Assembly (NCBI GenBank): GCA_012034865.1
Contig: JAAUOM010000014.1
Location: forward strand, 1-55,429
Direction of reading: 5' to 3'
From: Acaryochloris sp. CRU_2_0
GTDB lineage: Bacteria > Cyanobacteriota > Cyanobacteriia > Thermosynechococcales > Thermosynechococcaceae
Length of the DNA: 55,429 bases
Positions 26,306 to 36,994 of the stretch are shown here, one piece after another; position 1 is the stretch's first letter, and each line of letters starts with the position of its first letter. Under the pieces are notes generated by a model. That model was not told the origin of the DNA. It was given only the letters and a program-made list of their open reading frames with translations, and searched no databases. The translations under genes were made by a program, and so were the position numbers.

Positions 26306-27191
26306 TGCTGCTCTGGCCACTTCTGTTTGACGGTAAATCCAGGGTAATTTTCCCTAATAAGCCTTTACGGAAATCCGTGAGCAGTTGCTGAGCCACACGC
26401 TCTAGATTGCCTTGATGGCGATGGTCTGCTAGGGCAGTGAGATAGTCCGCAGCACTCATGGCAGCTGGATCGAGTTGATAGCGACTTTGCAATATATTTT
26501 CCGGGAGGAATCCTGGGGGTTTGTCAGAATTTTCCAAGGTTTGGAGTAATTCGATCAAGGCGATCGCAACCAATTGGGTCTCATAGGCGGCAGTGCCAAT
26601 ATCATCACAGATCGCCAGTTTGTAAGCTGCGGCTTGGTCGTCCAATTTGACGGGTAATATACCGGGAGTATCCAGTAGGTCTAAGTCTGGGGATATGCGA
26701 ATCCAGCGGAGCTGGCGGGTAACACCGGGACGCCTAGCGCTTTCCACCATTCGTCGGTTCAAGAGGCGATTGATCAACGCAGATTTACCGACATTGGGAA
26801 AGCCCAGAACCACAGCACGGACAGGACGGGAGCGCATCCCGCGATCGCACCGTCGCTGATTAATCTTCACCCCCACTTGGGCCGCTGCTTGCACCACGGC
26901 TTGAATGCCTTTGCCCTGTTGGGCATCCGTCCAGTAAGGCTGTTGCCCTTGGGCTGTGAAGGCAGCTAGCCAAGCTTGGTAGGAGACGGGCGTCACCAGA
27001 TCAATGCGATTCATAACCAAGAGATGGGGCTTATCGCCAATCCAGGCATGAATTTGCGGGTGGTGGCTAGACACGGGAATCCGCGCATCTCTGACCTCTA
27101 AAACCAAGTCAACTTTTTTCAGTTGCTCGGCCAGGGCTTTTTCTGCCTTGGCAATATGGCCGGGGTACCACTGAATGGGGGGTGTGGACAT
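26271..27191 (-). CDS. ylqF: Ribosome biogenesis GTPase YlqF (RbgA)
   Basis: A 306-residue circularly permuted GTPase for 50S assembly. It shows the NKxD-type NRIDLVT ahead of the P-loop [17 protein letters not shown] (about residues 130-146), then the GVTRQLRW switch segment and the [14 protein letters not shown]3 motif (about 172-184). [16 protein letters not shown] is the family's N-terminal helix. It lies 8 bases after valS on the same strand, and the end overlaps the epimerase by 35 bases. Confidence 0.92.
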   Translation of the reverse strand: MSTPPIQWYPGHIAKAEKALAEQLKKVDLVLEVRDARIPVSSHHPQIHAWIGDKPHLLVMNRIDLVTPVSYQAWLAAFTAQGQQPYWTDAQQGKGIQAVVQAAAQVGVKINQRRCDRGMRSRPVRAVVLGFPNVGKSALINRLLNRRMVESARRPGVTRQLRWIRISPDLDLLDTPGILPVKLDDQAAAYKLAICDDIGTAAYETQLVAIALIELLQTLENSDKPPGFLPENILQSRYQLDPAAMSAADYLTALADHRHQGNLERVAQQLLTDFRKGLLGKITLDLPSNRSGQSSIRPKSAEGRPQ

Positions 27192-27199
27192 GGGGGAGT

Positions 27200-30100
27200 C
27201 TAGAGTCGCTGTTGGCGATCGCGCAAAATTTCTGCCTGTTTTTCGGCGGCGGCTAAGGCATCACGTGTGCCTTGCACCACCGCAGGTGGCGCTTGCTCCA
27301 CAAAATTGGCATTCTGTAAGCGGCTCTGGCAGGCGCGTATCTCAGCTTCGGCTTTCTTGAGATCTTTGTCTAGCTTGGCTTTTAAAATCTCGACATCAAT
27401 CACCCCTTGCAAGGGGATTAAGACTTGGACGGTTCCCACAACGCCAACAATGGTTTGTTTGATTTCTCCTTCCAGGGTGGGGACGATGCTTAAGGTCTCA
27501 ATTTTGGCGAGATCTTGGAGGTAGGTTTGCCCAGCGGTGAGGATTTGGCGTTCGCGATCGCTTTCACTTTGCAAAATTGCTTTAATCGTTTGCTTCTGAG
27601 GAATGCTCGCTTCAGCTCGGAGATTCCGCAGGGTGCGAATGGTCTCAATCACCAAATCAAACTGTGCTTCAATTCCTGGATCGACCCAGGCGGTGAAAGC
27701 TGGTGTGGAATCAGCATCAGCTTGTTTTTCCGGTGGCTGTGGGTCATAAACCTCAGGGGTATCCTCTGCTGAGCCTTCAGGGGCTGCGTTTGTGAGATCC
27801 TCTACCAGCACCGGTTGTTCAGGGGCAAGGGCTAGATCGCCCTCCACAGCTTGGGCTATGGTGTCTAGGGTCTTAGTATCATTGAGGAGAGGGAGAACAC
27901 GCTCCTTTTGCACCTGCAACGAGGCAATCCAGGCTTGGCGATCCTCATACCAAAGCAGACGGCGATAGACAAAATTAAGGGAATATCCTAGACCAACTAA
28001 CTCAAAAAAGCTATCGAGGAGGGGGACACGATCAATGGCTGCCAAAACAGCAGCAACAATCGCCAAACCCACCATTGCCAGCGCCAAAGCACAGACCCAC
28101 CACACCAAAGTCTGATTGGCCTCTAAGAATCGACCAAGCTGCGACGGCAATTCCCCAAATCCATGAATGGCATCCCGCCAATTCCAGGTATGAATTTCAG
28201 GTTCTGATGGGGCGGCAGGCTCACGCCGATCTTGATCCGTCGGCATCTCAGCTTCAGCCTCATCTGCAGCCATAGGGGACTCCACGGATTCTGAGACAGC
28301 AGCAACAACGGGGAGTGGATTAGGCTCTGTCACCGTTTGCATCTGGGCGGCTTCGGGATAGGGCTGACTCGCCAAAAACTGCTCTGAGGCTGGTTGGGTC
28401 AGGGTTTGCCAAATTTCTTCGGTAATGTGGGGCATAAACGGGTGCAGCAGCTTCAGCGTTCCCTCTAGGATGTAGGCTAGGGTTTGTTGAGCGATGCGCC
28501 CAGAGGCCGTCCCGTCTTGCTGGAGGCGCGGTTTAACCAGCTCGATATACCAATCGCAAAAGTCCCCCCAAATAAACTCATAGAGACCCTTGGCGGCTTC
28601 GCCTAAGCCATAGACATCGATTTGGCTGCGGGTTTGCTGAACTAACCGATGATAGCGAGAGAGGATCCAGCGATCCGCCAGCTCTAGATCAGCAATGCTG
28701 GGTTGTCCTAACTGTTGAGGAGTTTGCCCCTTGAGATTAAGTAAGACAAACCGCGAGGCATTCCACAGCTTGTTGGCAAAATTACGAGACGCCTCCACGG
28801 AAGCCGATTCATCCGTCTGTCGATTGTATTCCAAACGAATATCTTGACCCGCCCCCGCCACTTCCCGGATCAGGGTATAGCGCAGCGCATCGGTGCCATA
28901 CTTGTCGATCAGGATTAAGGGGTCAATACCATTATTGGCAGACTTGGACATTTTCTTATTGTTCTCGTCCCTGACCAAACCGTGGATATAGACATCTTGG
29001 AAGGGCATCTTACCTGTGAAATGCCCTGCCATCAGGGTCATACGCGCCACCCAAAAGAAAATGATGTCAAAACCCGTTACCAGGGTGGCGGTGGGGTAAT
29101 AGGTGGCCAGATCGACGGTATCCTCAGGCCAGCCCAAGGTAGAAAAAGGCCATAACCCCGCTGAAAACCAGGTATCTAAGACATCGGGATCTTGCTGGAT
29201 TTGGACTTCTGACCCAAACTGCGCGATCGCTTTTTGGCGGGCGGCGGCTTCCGTCTCGGCTACGACAAAGGGGGTATGGTCTTGGATTTCGCCTGCCGTT
29301 TCACTAATGGCATACCAGGCGGGAATCTGGTGCCCCCACCAGAGCTGTCGGGAGATACACCAGTCTTTAAGATTTACCAACCAATCCCGATAGACCTTGG
29401 TCCAGCGTTCTGGTACAAATCGGGGGGATTGCTCCTGGTCGAGAAAGGTTAAGGTTTGTTTAGCCAGGGGTTCGGTTTTCACAAACCATTGGGTGGAGAG
29501 CAGAGGTTCCACGGGCACTTTACCGCGATCGCTATAGGGCACACTATGGCGATAGGGTTCGGTTTTGACGAGATAGCCCTCTGCCTCTAGGCGTTCCAGC
29601 ACCTGTTGACGAGCCGCAAAGCGATCTAATCCGGCAAAGGAGCCGCCATTTTCGTTGAGGGAACCATCCTTGTTGAGGATATTGATAAAGGGTAAATGAT
29701 GGCGCTGACCCATCTCAAAATCATTGGGATCATGAGCAGGGGTCACCTTGACACAGCCAGTACCAAAAGCCGGATCGACGAGTTCATCGGCAATGATTGG
29801 GATTTCGCGATCGCTCATCGGCAACCTGATCGTTTTGCCCACCAAACCCTGATACCGCTGATCCTGGGGGTTGACGGCCACAGCGGTATCTCCCAACATC
29901 GTCTCAGGACGGGTGGTAGCCACTTCTACAAAGCCAGAGCCATCCCTGAGGGGATAACGAAACTGCCAAAGATGACCATCGACTTCTTTGTTCTCCACTT
30001 CTTGGTCGGACACCGCTGATTGACTGGCAGGACACCAATTCACCAGGTAGTTGCCGCGATAAATTAAACCCTGATCATACATCTGGACAAAAGCTCTGTT

Positions 30101-30577
30101 TACCGCTTGGGAGAGGCCCTCATCCAGGGTGAACCGTTCACGGGTCCAGTCTACTGATACCCCCAAACGGCGTTGCTGATGGACAATCTTACCCCCTGAT
30201 TCGGCTTTCCAGCGTTGGGCTTTCTCTAGAAATTCATCTCTGCCGATGTCGTAGCGGCTGATACCTTCTGCTTGGAGTTGTTTTTCTAAGATGGAATGTA
30301 CGGCAATGCTGGCATGATCGGTTCCTGGTAGCCACAAAGTATTCCGACCGATCATGCGATGGTAGCGAATCAGTACATCAATCAAGGCCGCCTCAAAGGC
30401 ATGACCCATATGTAAGCTCCCCGTCACATTGGGTGGGGGAATGACAATACAGTAAGGTTCACCAGGATGGGTGGGATCTGCGGTAAAGACCCCTTGTTTT
30501 TCCCAAAGGTCTTGCCATTTGGCTTCAGTTGCCTGGGGATGGTACTGGCTAGAGAGGGAAGGAGCGGTGGCAATCAT
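27200..30577 (-). CDS. valS: Valyl-tRNA synthetase with CAAD membrane-anchor insertion
   Basis: A class I synthetase of 1125 residues, much longer than the usual 880-950. The HIGH-like motif is [15 protein letters not shown] (about residues 47-61), KMSKS is at [14 protein letters not shown] (about 540-553), and the coiled-coil C-terminal arm ends the protein. The extra about 200 residues (roughly 740-940) include two membrane helices ([20 protein letters not shown] near 822-841, and a second after DRVPLLDS) flanked by acidic linkers. This is the CAAD domain, which cyanobacterial synthetases use to attach to thylakoid membranes. It is inserted between the anticodon-binding domain and the C-terminal coiled coil. 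Confidence 0.95.
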   Translation of the reverse strand: MIATAPSLSSQYHPQATEAKWQDLWEKQGVFTADPTHPGEPYCIVIPPPNVTGSLHMGHAFEAALIDVLIRYHRMIGRNTLWLPGTDHASIAVHSILEKQLQAEGISRYDIGRDEFLEKAQRWKAESGGKIVHQQRRLGVSVDWTRERFTLDEGLSQAVNRAFVQMYDQGLIYRGNYLVNWCPASQSAVSDQEVENKEVDGHLWQFRYPLRDGSGFVEVATTRPETMLGDTAVAVNPQDQRYQGLVGKTIRLPMSDREIPIIADELVDPAFGTGCVKVTPAHDPNDFEMGQRHHLPFINILNKDGSLNENGGSFAGLDRFAARQQVLERLEAEGYLVKTEPYRHSVPYSDRGKVPVEPLLSTQWFVKTEPLAKQTLTFLDQEQSPRFVPERWTKVYRDWLVNLKDWCISRQLWWGHQIPAWYAISETAGEIQDHTPFVVAETEAAARQKAIAQFGSEVQIQQDPDVLDTWFSAGLWPFSTLGWPEDTVDLATYYPTATLVTGFDIIFFWVARMTLMAGHFTGKMPFQDVYIHGLVRDENNKKMSKSANNGIDPLILIDKYGTDALRYTLIREVAGAGQDIRLEYNRQTDESASVEASRNFANKLWNASRFVLLNLKGQTPQQLGQPSIADLELADRWILSRYHRLVQQTRSQIDVYGLGEAAKGLYEFIWGDFCDWYIELVKPRLQQDGTASGRIAQQTLAYILEGTLKLLHPFMPHITEEIWQTLTQPASEQFLASQPYPEAAQMQTVTEPNPLPVVAAVSESVESPMAADEAEAEMPTDQDRREPAAPSEPEIHTWNWRDAIHGFGELPSQLGRFLEANQTLVWWVCALALAMVGLAIVAAVLAAIDRVPLLDSFFELVGLGYSLNFVYRRLLWYEDRQAWIASLQVQKERVLPLLNDTKTLDTIAQAVEGDLALAPEQPVLVEDLTNAAPEGSAEDTPEVYDPQPPEKQADADSTPAFTAWVDPGIEAQFDLVIETIRTLRNLRAEASIPQKQTIKAILQSESDRERQILTAGQTYLQDLAKIETLSIVPTLEGEIKQTIVGVVGTVQVLIPLQGVIDVEILKAKLDKDLKKAEAEIRACQSRLQNANFVEQAPPAVVQGTRDALAAAEKQAEILRDRQQRL

Positions 30578-30867
30578 AGACTTAATTCAGGAGGTTGAAG
30601 AGGAAATCAGGGGCTAACACTAGGACAGCATTAGATTAAATTCTGCCATATTTACCTCAGTCTGTTGGCTCCTGCTAAACTGTATCCTGAGAACTCGGCC
30701 TTTGAACTTGACAGGAGTAACGCTAGAATAACCAGAGAGAACAAACGTCGGTAGGCCAAGTTTTGGCTAGATTCAAGAAGATTGATCTTTATTCATCCTG
30801 AGTTAGTTGACTTACCTCCGAATTCCAATCTCATTCCGTTGTCTATATTGATTTTTGCAGGTAAGGT

Positions 30868-31158
30868 ATGACAGTTTACATCGGTAACCTATCTTATGAG
30901 GTTACAGAGGATGATTTAAGTGCGGTATTCGCTGAATATGGGGCTGTCAAGCAGGTTAAACTACCCATAGATCGAGAATCTGGTCGTAAACGCGGCTTTG
31001 GCTTTGTGGAAATGAATGATGAAGCCCATGAAGATAAAGCTATTGAAGAGCTAGATGGTGCTGAATGGATGGGTCGCACCCTAAAAGTGAATAAAGCTAA
31101 ACCTCGAACATCCAAAGCTGGTAACGGTGGCGGTTGGGGCGGTAATCAGAGATACTAA
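30868..31158 (+). CDS. rbp: RNA-binding protein with one RRM domain
   Basis: A 96-residue cyanobacterial Rbp-type protein. RNP2 is VYIGNLSYEV (residues 3-12) and RNP1 is RKRGFGFVEM (about 41-50). The C-terminal tail is Gly/Trp-rich (GNGGGWGGNQ). By family knowledge such proteins are RNA chaperones, often cold-induced. It precedes rpsU, the usual arrangement in cyanobacteria, separated by 161 bases that contain a stable hairpin. Confidence 0.9.
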   Translation: MTVYIGNLSYEVTEDDLSAVFAEYGAVKQVKLPIDRESGRKRGFGFVEMNDEAHEDKAIEELDGAEWMGRTLKVNKAKPRTSKAGNGGGWGGNQRY

Positions 31159-31210
31159 ACGCTCATAGAGTTGAGACAAGCTCAAATCTATCTCCATCAC
31201 ATTGCCAATG

Positions 31211-31247
31211 TAGGTAAGGGTCGTTTTTTCTTATCCTCCCTTACCTA
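31211..31247 (+). promoter_or_regulatory. Stem-loop between rbp and rpsU
   Basis: TAGGTAAGGG (31211-31220) pairs perfectly with CCCTTACCTA (31238-31247), with a 17-base T-rich loop. No U-tract follows the stem, so it is not a plain terminator. It might be an attenuator, a processing site or a binding site for Rbp or S21. Function is inference. Confidence 0.5.
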
Positions 31248-31319
31248 TTCTATTGAGGATTTTGGAATGATTGGTATTCCCTTCATTCGTTTGTTAGACC
31301 CTTTAGTCGGAGAAGTTGA

Positions 31320-31523
31320 ATGACCCAAGTGGTTCTCGGTGACGATGAGCAATTAGAAGCTGCGCTGCGTCGATTTAAGCGCAAAGTATCCAGAGCAGGG
31401 ATATTTGCTGATATGAAGAAGAACCGCCATTTTGAAACCCCTGCTCAAAAGCGCCAACGCAAGATAACCGCTAGACATCGAGAACGGCGTAGAATGCGTA
31501 GTCGGGGGGGTCAAGGCGGTTGA
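31320..31523 (+). CDS. rpsU: 30S ribosomal protein bS21
   Basis: A 67-residue basic protein with LRRFKRKVSRAGIFADMKKN (about residues 16-35) and the basic KRQRKITARHRERRRMRSR tail, typical of bS21. The bS21 protein sits near the anti-Shine-Dalgarno region of 16S rRNA. The gene end overlaps the convergent aspartyl protease gene by 13 bases. Confidence 0.95.
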   Translation: MTQVVLGDDEQLEAALRRFKRKVSRAGIFADMKKNRHFETPAQKRQRKITARHRERRRMRSRGGQGG

Positions 31524-32704
31524 TCGGTATCGGGGGGAAGGGGCACTAGGACTAAGCTGCCGCCAGTTCCTTGAGTAGAGGTAGAATTGAATCGCCAGTA
31601 CTGCTGATAGTGGCGCAAGAAATTCTGCCCCAGGATACCATCCACCTTTAAGACCTTGAGAATGGATGAGGAGAGAATGATCACCTGCAAGTTGCGGCGT
31701 TGATGATGATGGAGCTTGACTGAATCGAGGTGAGATCGCGCCGCATCTTCCAAACCACAAAATCCACGAATTTGAATCGGCTGTCTAGAAGCTGGATCCA
31801 GTTGGAGTTGGGCGGCCACCTGTTCTGAGATAAATGTATTATCTGCTGCGGTATCCAGTAAGACCCGAAACGAACCTTGGCCATTGATTGACAGTTGAGC
31901 CACCATCACCCCTAATTTTTTCTGCAACGGGATGGCTTGGGCGATCTGATCGGCGGGCAAGGGGGTGGGGGGTAACAATCGCAGTTTAGACTGCCCAGGA
32001 TGTAAATGCAGATCAAATTGGCTGAGGACATCCATACCTAAGACACCCGATACCCCCGCCGGAATAACCGTACTGGTAAACTGGAGTCCCTGTAGACCCT
32101 GCACTCGCGCTTGCTGAAAATGCAACGGCGGCAGTTGATGCAACAAGGCATTCATATTGGCACAATCATTGCCTGCTACCGCAAAGGCTAAACGCTGATT
32201 GGGGATCGGTTGTCCTCGTAGTTGGAGTGCTTCTACCACAGCGGTTGTCACCATCGAAGTCGAAGCCCCCGTATCCACTAACCAACGGGTGGGCAACTGC
32301 TGGAGCTGAGCTTGGAGGGTATAGACATGGGTGTCTGGCAACACGGACAAGGGTAAAGCAGCCGACCCTTGGGTTTGCGGAGGGGGTATCTTCAGACCCT
32401 TTACTTGCACAATTGCCCTTAAACCCTCTGTAGAAGCTAGAGGGGCAAAGCTGGGATTATCCTGTGATCGCTCTAATAACAGGTCAGATTGGATTTGATA
32501 AGATGATGGCGACAGGGGCATAGCTAGTGCGCCAACATTGACTGTACTCTCTAGCACAAGTACCAACACACAGTGGGCTAGGCCATAGAACCCAACCCTT
32601 TGAACAGGCTGATGGATACTGCACAAACGCTTGCTCACCTTCCCCCTTAATCCAGGAATAAACTCAAAGTTAAAAACTCTATACTTGGGTCTCGATTCGG
32701 GCAA
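31511..32704 (-). CDS. Retropepsin-like aspartyl protease
   Basis: A 397-residue protein with two aspartyl-protease active sites: VDTGASTSMV near residues 143-152 and LLDTAADNTFIS near 280-291. Each is followed by a leucine-rich half-barrel. An N-terminal hydrophobic stretch (GFYGLAHCVLVLVL) implies a signal or anchor, so the enzyme may be periplasmic. Bacterial retropepsins of this sort are little studied; proteolytic activity is inferred. The start is uncertain, and M62 would remove the signal. It overlaps the rpsU end by 13 bases. Confidence 0.75.
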   Translation of the reverse strand: MPESRPKYRVFNFEFIPGLRGKVSKRLCSIHQPVQRVGFYGLAHCVLVLVLESTVNVGALAMPLSPSSYQIQSDLLLERSQDNPSFAPLASTEGLRAIVQVKGLKIPPPQTQGSAALPLSVLPDTHVYTLQAQLQQLPTRWLVDTGASTSMVTTAVVEALQLRGQPIPNQRLAFAVAGNDCANMNALLHQLPPLHFQQARVQGLQGLQFTSTVIPAGVSGVLGMDVLSQFDLHLHPGQSKLRLLPPTPLPADQIAQAIPLQKKLGVMVAQLSINGQGSFRVLLDTAADNTFISEQVAAQLQLDPASRQPIQIRGFCGLEDAARSHLDSVKLHHHQRRNLQVIILSSSILKVLKVDGILGQNFLRHYQQYWRFNSTSTQGTGGSLVLVPLPPDTDQPP

Positions 32705-32858
32705 ACCGTTAAATTATTAACTTTTTTATTGTTTTCTTGCGTATAAAATCGATATATATAGCCATATATTGGCAACTCCTCCTATCACGCTTTGTTTGAC
32801 TGCTGTACCCCCCGTGCTGAGCGAACTTTACTTGAAACACCCGGAAGACAGCTAGGTT

Positions 32859-33724
32859 ATGACCCAAAAAAATGCTTTTCTCGCCTTGTTTTTATCGGTT
32901 GTTGCTGGGTTAGTTGCGAGCGCCTTTGGCTTTTGGAGTCTTGATCAACAGAATACCCCCGCTTCCTCTGCATCTAGTCAGCATCCTCCAGCTTCCCCAG
33001 CCCCAATCTCTCCACCCATCATTAACCCATCTGATTTACCAGAGGTACAAACTGATATTGCTTTAGCCGAACCGCAGGTTATTCCACCCACCTCTGTCCC
33101 ACCGAGTTCCCCCTCAACAACGGTAACGCCGACTGCTACATCTGTTCCACCTTCTCCCTATCCGCCGCCGCGAGAGTTCAGAGCCACCGTTCATCCCAGC
33201 AACTATGGCGATCGCTATGCCACGAATACTTATGGACAACCCGTTCGCAATAACTGGCTGATTGTTTTACATGAAACCGTCGGGTCAGGAATGAGTGCAA
33301 TCCATCATTTTAAAACGCCCCACGTCAAGGATGAAGATCAAGCTAGCTATCATACCTTAATTTTTTGGATGGCACCATTGTCTATTTAGTCCCACCCGAG
33401 AAGAGGGCTTTTGGAGCAGGCAATTCTGTGTTTGTAGGTGCCAATGGTTCAGAATCTGTGCAAACAAATTCTGACTTACCCCCATCAGTGAATAACTTTG
33501 CCTATCACATTTCCTTGGAAACACCTGCTGATGGTAACCACAGTGGCCCCACCCACAGTGGCTATTCTGAAGCTCAATATCAATCCCTGGCTTGGCTAAT
33601 TGCCCGTACAGGTGTCCCACCGGAACGGGTCACCACCCATGCAGCCATCGATCGATCTGGGGAGCGATCGGATCCGCGTAGCTTTGATATGGCTAAATTT
33701 ACAGCCATGCTCCAGCGCTTTTGA
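32859..33724 (+). pseudogene. N-acetylmuramoyl-L-alanine amidase, frameshifted
   Basis: Amidase_2 (AmpD-like) cell-wall hydrolase. The N-terminal 30 residues form a signal or anchor, followed by a Pro/Ser-rich linker. The zinc domain begins with IVLHETVGSGMS (about residues 127-138). The frame breaks at the T6 run at 33361-33366: the expected YHTLIFLDGTIVYLV needs seven T. After one added T it continues to HAAIDRSGERSDPRSFDM, with the zinc-ligand region near the end. Without the correction it yields a 176-residue protein lacking the second half of the catalytic domain. A missing base in a homopolymer is the likeliest cause. Confidence 0.85.
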
Positions 33725-33860
33725 AGCAGCAAATACCGAGGCATTCCATCTGTTTAGGTCATCTCCCACGGGCAACAGACGATACACTAGCGAATAGATA
33801 AGGCCAATCAAGCCCTCAAACTAATCAACCTAGCTGCTGATCAGCTAACTCGTCTCTGCA

Positions 33861-35459
33861 ATGGACAATATTCCCATCATCAAGACGGTGTCAGGACTTC
33901 GCCATTTCCTGGATCGTTATTCTAGGCGTTCACTTGCACTTGATCTTGCTGAGTCGTCAAGCTCGATCTTGGGTCAGATTGGTTTGGTACCCACGATGGG
34001 GGCTTTACATGCTGGCCATTTAAGCCTGATTCAGCGGGCTCGCCAGGAGAATCAGTGCGTGATTGTCAGCATTTTTGTCAATCCTCTTCAGTTTGCGGCT
34101 CATGAGGATCTCGCCCAGTATCCTCAAACCCTGGCTCAAGACCAAGCCTTATGCCAAGCCCAGGGGGTAGATGCCATTTTTGCACCCACGGTAGAGGCGA
34201 TCGCGGCCAATCCTCCCCTCACCCAAGTAGTTCCTCCCGCCGTCTTAACCGAAAGGCTGTGTGGCCTAAGCCGCCCCAGTCATTTTACAGGGGTAGCCAC
34301 GATTGTCTTGAAACTATTCCATATTGTCCAGCCTGATCGGGCTTATTTCGGTGAGAAAGATGCTCAGCAGTTGGCAATTATTCAACGGCTGGTTGAGGAT
34401 CTCAACCTAGTAGTGACGATTGTGCCCTGTCCGATTATCCGAGAGGATTCGGGACTGGCTTATAGTTCGCGCAATGAGTACTTAACGGCGACGCAAAAGC
34501 AACAGGCCACCCTTTTGCATCACAGTTTGCAAGCAGCGACCTACTCGTTTGAGTGGGGTGTTCGCGATCGCCAATCCCTATTGGCTACGGTTGCCCAGAC
34601 CTTGGCCAAAGAACCTCAGGTGCAAGTGGAGTATGTTGATTTAGTCCATCCCCTGACGTTACAGACCCTAGAGCGGATCACGGAGCGGGGGCTAATCGCT
34701 GTGGCGGCTCATGTCGGTGCTGCCCGCTTGATTGACAATATTGTCCTGGATGCCCGTTTGCCGATTTTGGCCATTGATGGACCCGCTGGAGCAGGTAAAT
34801 CAACGGTGACCCGTCGGTGTGCCCAACAATTAGGGCTACAGTATCTGGATACAGGAGCCATGTATCGAGCAGTGGCCTGGTTAGCTCTTGAGCAACAGGT
34901 GGAGATAACCGATGATTTTGCCCTTGCTGAACTGGTTGAGCAGTATGAGATTGCGCTGCAACCCCATCCTAATCCTGAACAGCCGCCGCAAGTTTGGGTG
35001 AATGATCAAGAGGTAACTCAGGCAATTCGCACCGCAGCCGTGACGGCAGAGGTGTCTGCGATCGCAGCCCACCCCATCGTCCGTGAGGCTCTTATCAAAC
35101 AGCAACAGCGCTGGGGACGCAAGGGGGGCTTGGTGGCCGAAGGCAGAGATATTGGCACCCATGTGTTTCCCGATGCGGGCTTAAAAATCTTCTTAACGGC
35201 ATCCATTCAAGAGCGCGCCCGTCGCCGCCAACAGGATTTACAGGGGCAAAGTCTGCCAACGCCGACCTTGGTTGACCTAGAGCAGCTCATTGCTGAGCGT
35301 GATTATAAGGACAGTCACCGCGAGATCGCCCCCCTGCGTAAAGCCTACGATGCCATTGAGATCAATACTGACGGCATGAGTATCGACCAAGTGATCGCTC
35401 AAATTACCTCTTTGTTTCAAGAAAGGTTCCCAGGTGTCAAGAAAGGTTCCCAGGTATAA
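33861..35459 (+). CDS. panC/cmk: Fused pantoate-beta-alanine ligase / cytidylate kinase
   Basis: A 532-residue bifunctional protein, a fusion typical of cyanobacteria. Residues about 1-285 are PanC, with VPTMGALHAGHLSLIQRAR holding the HxGH motif and PSHFTGVATIVLKLF. Residues about 295-520 are cytidylate kinase, with the P-loop IDGPAGAGKSTVTRRC and DTGAMYRAVAW. PanC makes pantothenate and Cmk phosphorylates CMP and dCMP; the two share no pathway, so the fusion is probably organisational. The C-terminus carries a 20-base tandem duplication that changes its last residues. Confidence 0.95.
   Translation: MDNIPIIKTVSGLRHFLDRYSRRSLALDLAESSSSILGQIGLVPTMGALHAGHLSLIQRARQENQCVIVSIFVNPLQFAAHEDLAQYPQTLAQDQALCQAQGVDAIFAPTVEAIAANPPLTQVVPPAVLTERLCGLSRPSHFTGVATIVLKLFHIVQPDRAYFGEKDAQQLAIIQRLVEDLNLVVTIVPCPIIREDSGLAYSSRNEYLTATQKQQATLLHHSLQAATYSFEWGVRDRQSLLATVAQTLAKEPQVQVEYVDLVHPLTLQTLERITERGLIAVAAHVGAARLIDNIVLDARLPILAIDGPAGAGKSTVTRRCAQQLGLQYLDTGAMYRAVAWLALEQQVEITDDFALAELVEQYEIALQPHPNPEQPPQVWVNDQEVTQAIRTAAVTAEVSAIAAHPIVREALIKQQQRWGRKGGLVAEGRDIGTHVFPDAGLKIFLTASIQERARRRQQDLQGQSLPTPTLVDLEQLIAERDYKDSHREIAPLRKAYDAIEINTDGMSIDQVIAQITSLFQERFPGVKKGSQV
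35417..35456 (+). repeat. 20-bp tandem duplication at the end of panC/cmk
   Basis: TCAAGAAAGGTTCCCAGGTG (35417-35436) is repeated at 35437-35456 with one final mismatch. Because 20 is not divisible by three, the second copy is read in another frame. With a single copy the protein would end FPGIK and a TAA; it now ends FPGVKKGSQV. The kinase core is unaffected. Confidence 0.9.
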
Positions 35460-35558
35460 AGTAAGCCTGTGAGTCTGATCGCAACGCGGAGGGGTGCGTT
35501 ATGCTAGTCCAAATATCTCTATAACCCCTTCTCAAGTCTCTTCTTTCCTGGAGTCGGC

Positions 35559-36728
35559 ATGAAACTGGCAGCGCGTATAACTCAGGTGTCTGCGTCCTTG
35601 ACCTTGGCAATTTCGGCAAAAGCCAAAGCCATGAGGACTGAAGGCATTGATGTCTTGAGTTTCAGCGCTGGCGAACCCGATTTTGATACCCCAGACCCTA
35701 TTAAAGCGGCGGCTAAACAAGCCTTAGATCAAGGTAAAACCAAATATGGTCCAGCCGCTGGTGAACCAAAGCTCAGAGCGGCGATTGCCCGAAAACTCCA
35801 GCAGGAAAATCGCTTGAACTTCCAGGCTGAGAATGTTCTGGTTACCAATGGGGGAAAGCAGTCCCTCTATAACCTGATGCAAGTTTTACTGGATCCCGGC
35901 GATCAAGTTCTGATCCCAGCCCCCTATTGGCTGAGTTATCCAGAGATGGTGAAGCTGGCGGGGGGAATTCCCGTGATCTTGCCCACCGAGGCCAAAACAG
36001 ACTTCAAAATTACGCCTGAGCAGTTACAGCAAGCGATTACCCCCCAAACCCGCTTACTGGTGCTCAATTCTCCTTCTAATCCCACAGGCATGGTCTATAC
36101 CCCCGCTGAGATTGCCGCCCTTGCCGCCGTCATTGTAGACCACCAGATTTGGGTCGTCTCTGATGAAATCTATGAAAAAATTCTCTACGATGGCGCTGCA
36201 CAGCTCAGTATTGGGGCAGTGAGTCCGGCTGCTTTTGAGCGGACGATTATTAGCAATGGCTTTGCCAAAGCCTATTCGATGACGGGGTGGAGGATCGGTT
36301 ACCTGGCTGGTCCTCTAGAGTTGATTCAGGCTGTAGATTGCTTGCAAAGCCATAGCACGTCTAATGTGTGTACGTTTGCCCAATATGGGGCGATCGCAGC
36401 CCTAGAAGGCTCCCAAGATTGTGTAGAAACGATGCGGCAAGCCTTTGCCGAACGTCGGCAACTGATGTTTAATTTGCTCACAGCTATCCCTGGTGTGAAC
36501 TGCCCTCAACCGCTAGGAGCCTTTTATATGTTTCCTGACATTCGTTGTACGGGCTTAGGATCCCTCGAATTTTGTGAAAAGTTGCTGGATCAATACCAAG
36601 TTGCCGTTATTCCTGGTTTAGCCTTTGGCGCGGATGAGTGCATCCGCCTATCCTACGCTACGAATCAAACCACCATTGCTCAAGGGATGGAGAGATTAGC
36701 CCAATTTATAACGGCTTACACCCGTTAG
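35559..36728 (+). CDS. aspC: Aspartate aminotransferase, class I
   Basis: A 389-residue PLP aminotransferase. It has [18 protein letters not shown] near residues 32-49, [15 protein letters not shown] (about 162-176) and the PLP lysine in [20 protein letters not shown] (about 228-247). It converts oxaloacetate and glutamate to aspartate and 2-oxoglutarate; family I-gamma enzymes of this type may also act on prephenate, which cannot be judged here. It stands alone between panC/cmk and cruA. Confidence 0.9.
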   Translation: MKLAARITQVSASLTLAISAKAKAMRTEGIDVLSFSAGEPDFDTPDPIKAAAKQALDQGKTKYGPAAGEPKLRAAIARKLQQENRLNFQAENVLVTNGGKQSLYNLMQVLLDPGDQVLIPAPYWLSYPEMVKLAGGIPVILPTEAKTDFKITPEQLQQAITPQTRLLVLNSPSNPTGMVYTPAEIAALAAVIVDHQIWVVSDEIYEKILYDGAAQLSIGAVSPAAFERTIISNGFAKAYSMTGWRIGYLAGPLELIQAVDCLQSHSTSNVCTFAQYGAIAALEGSQDCVETMRQAFAERRQLMFNLLTAIPGVNCPQPLGAFYMFPDIRCTGLGSLEFCEKLLDQYQVAVIPGLAFGADECIRLSYATNQTTIAQGMERLAQFITAYTR

Positions 36729-36994
36729 CCGCCTGCAGCGCTTTGCCCGCCTACTTCCCTTGAAGGAATGATCCTCAAACTCAATCCTTGGGGCATTCTC
36801 GACGTTCCAATTGTGTCAAAGCATAGCGATCTCAGCCGCAGATTCCGATGAAACGGTATGCTTTGCATAAGATTCTTTGAGCATTGGTTCATTGCTTTGC
36901 CCATTCACTGGTGGTCTTTGGGTCTGATGTTCGCGTTCTGAATCCTACCGGAGAGAGAAATCACTATCATGCTGTTTAGGGACTGACCCAACTC

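Noticed and set aside
30708-30729. TTGACA followed by TAGAAT upstream of rbp as a promoter.
   Set aside because: The spacing is only 10 bases, too short for a sigma-70-type promoter.
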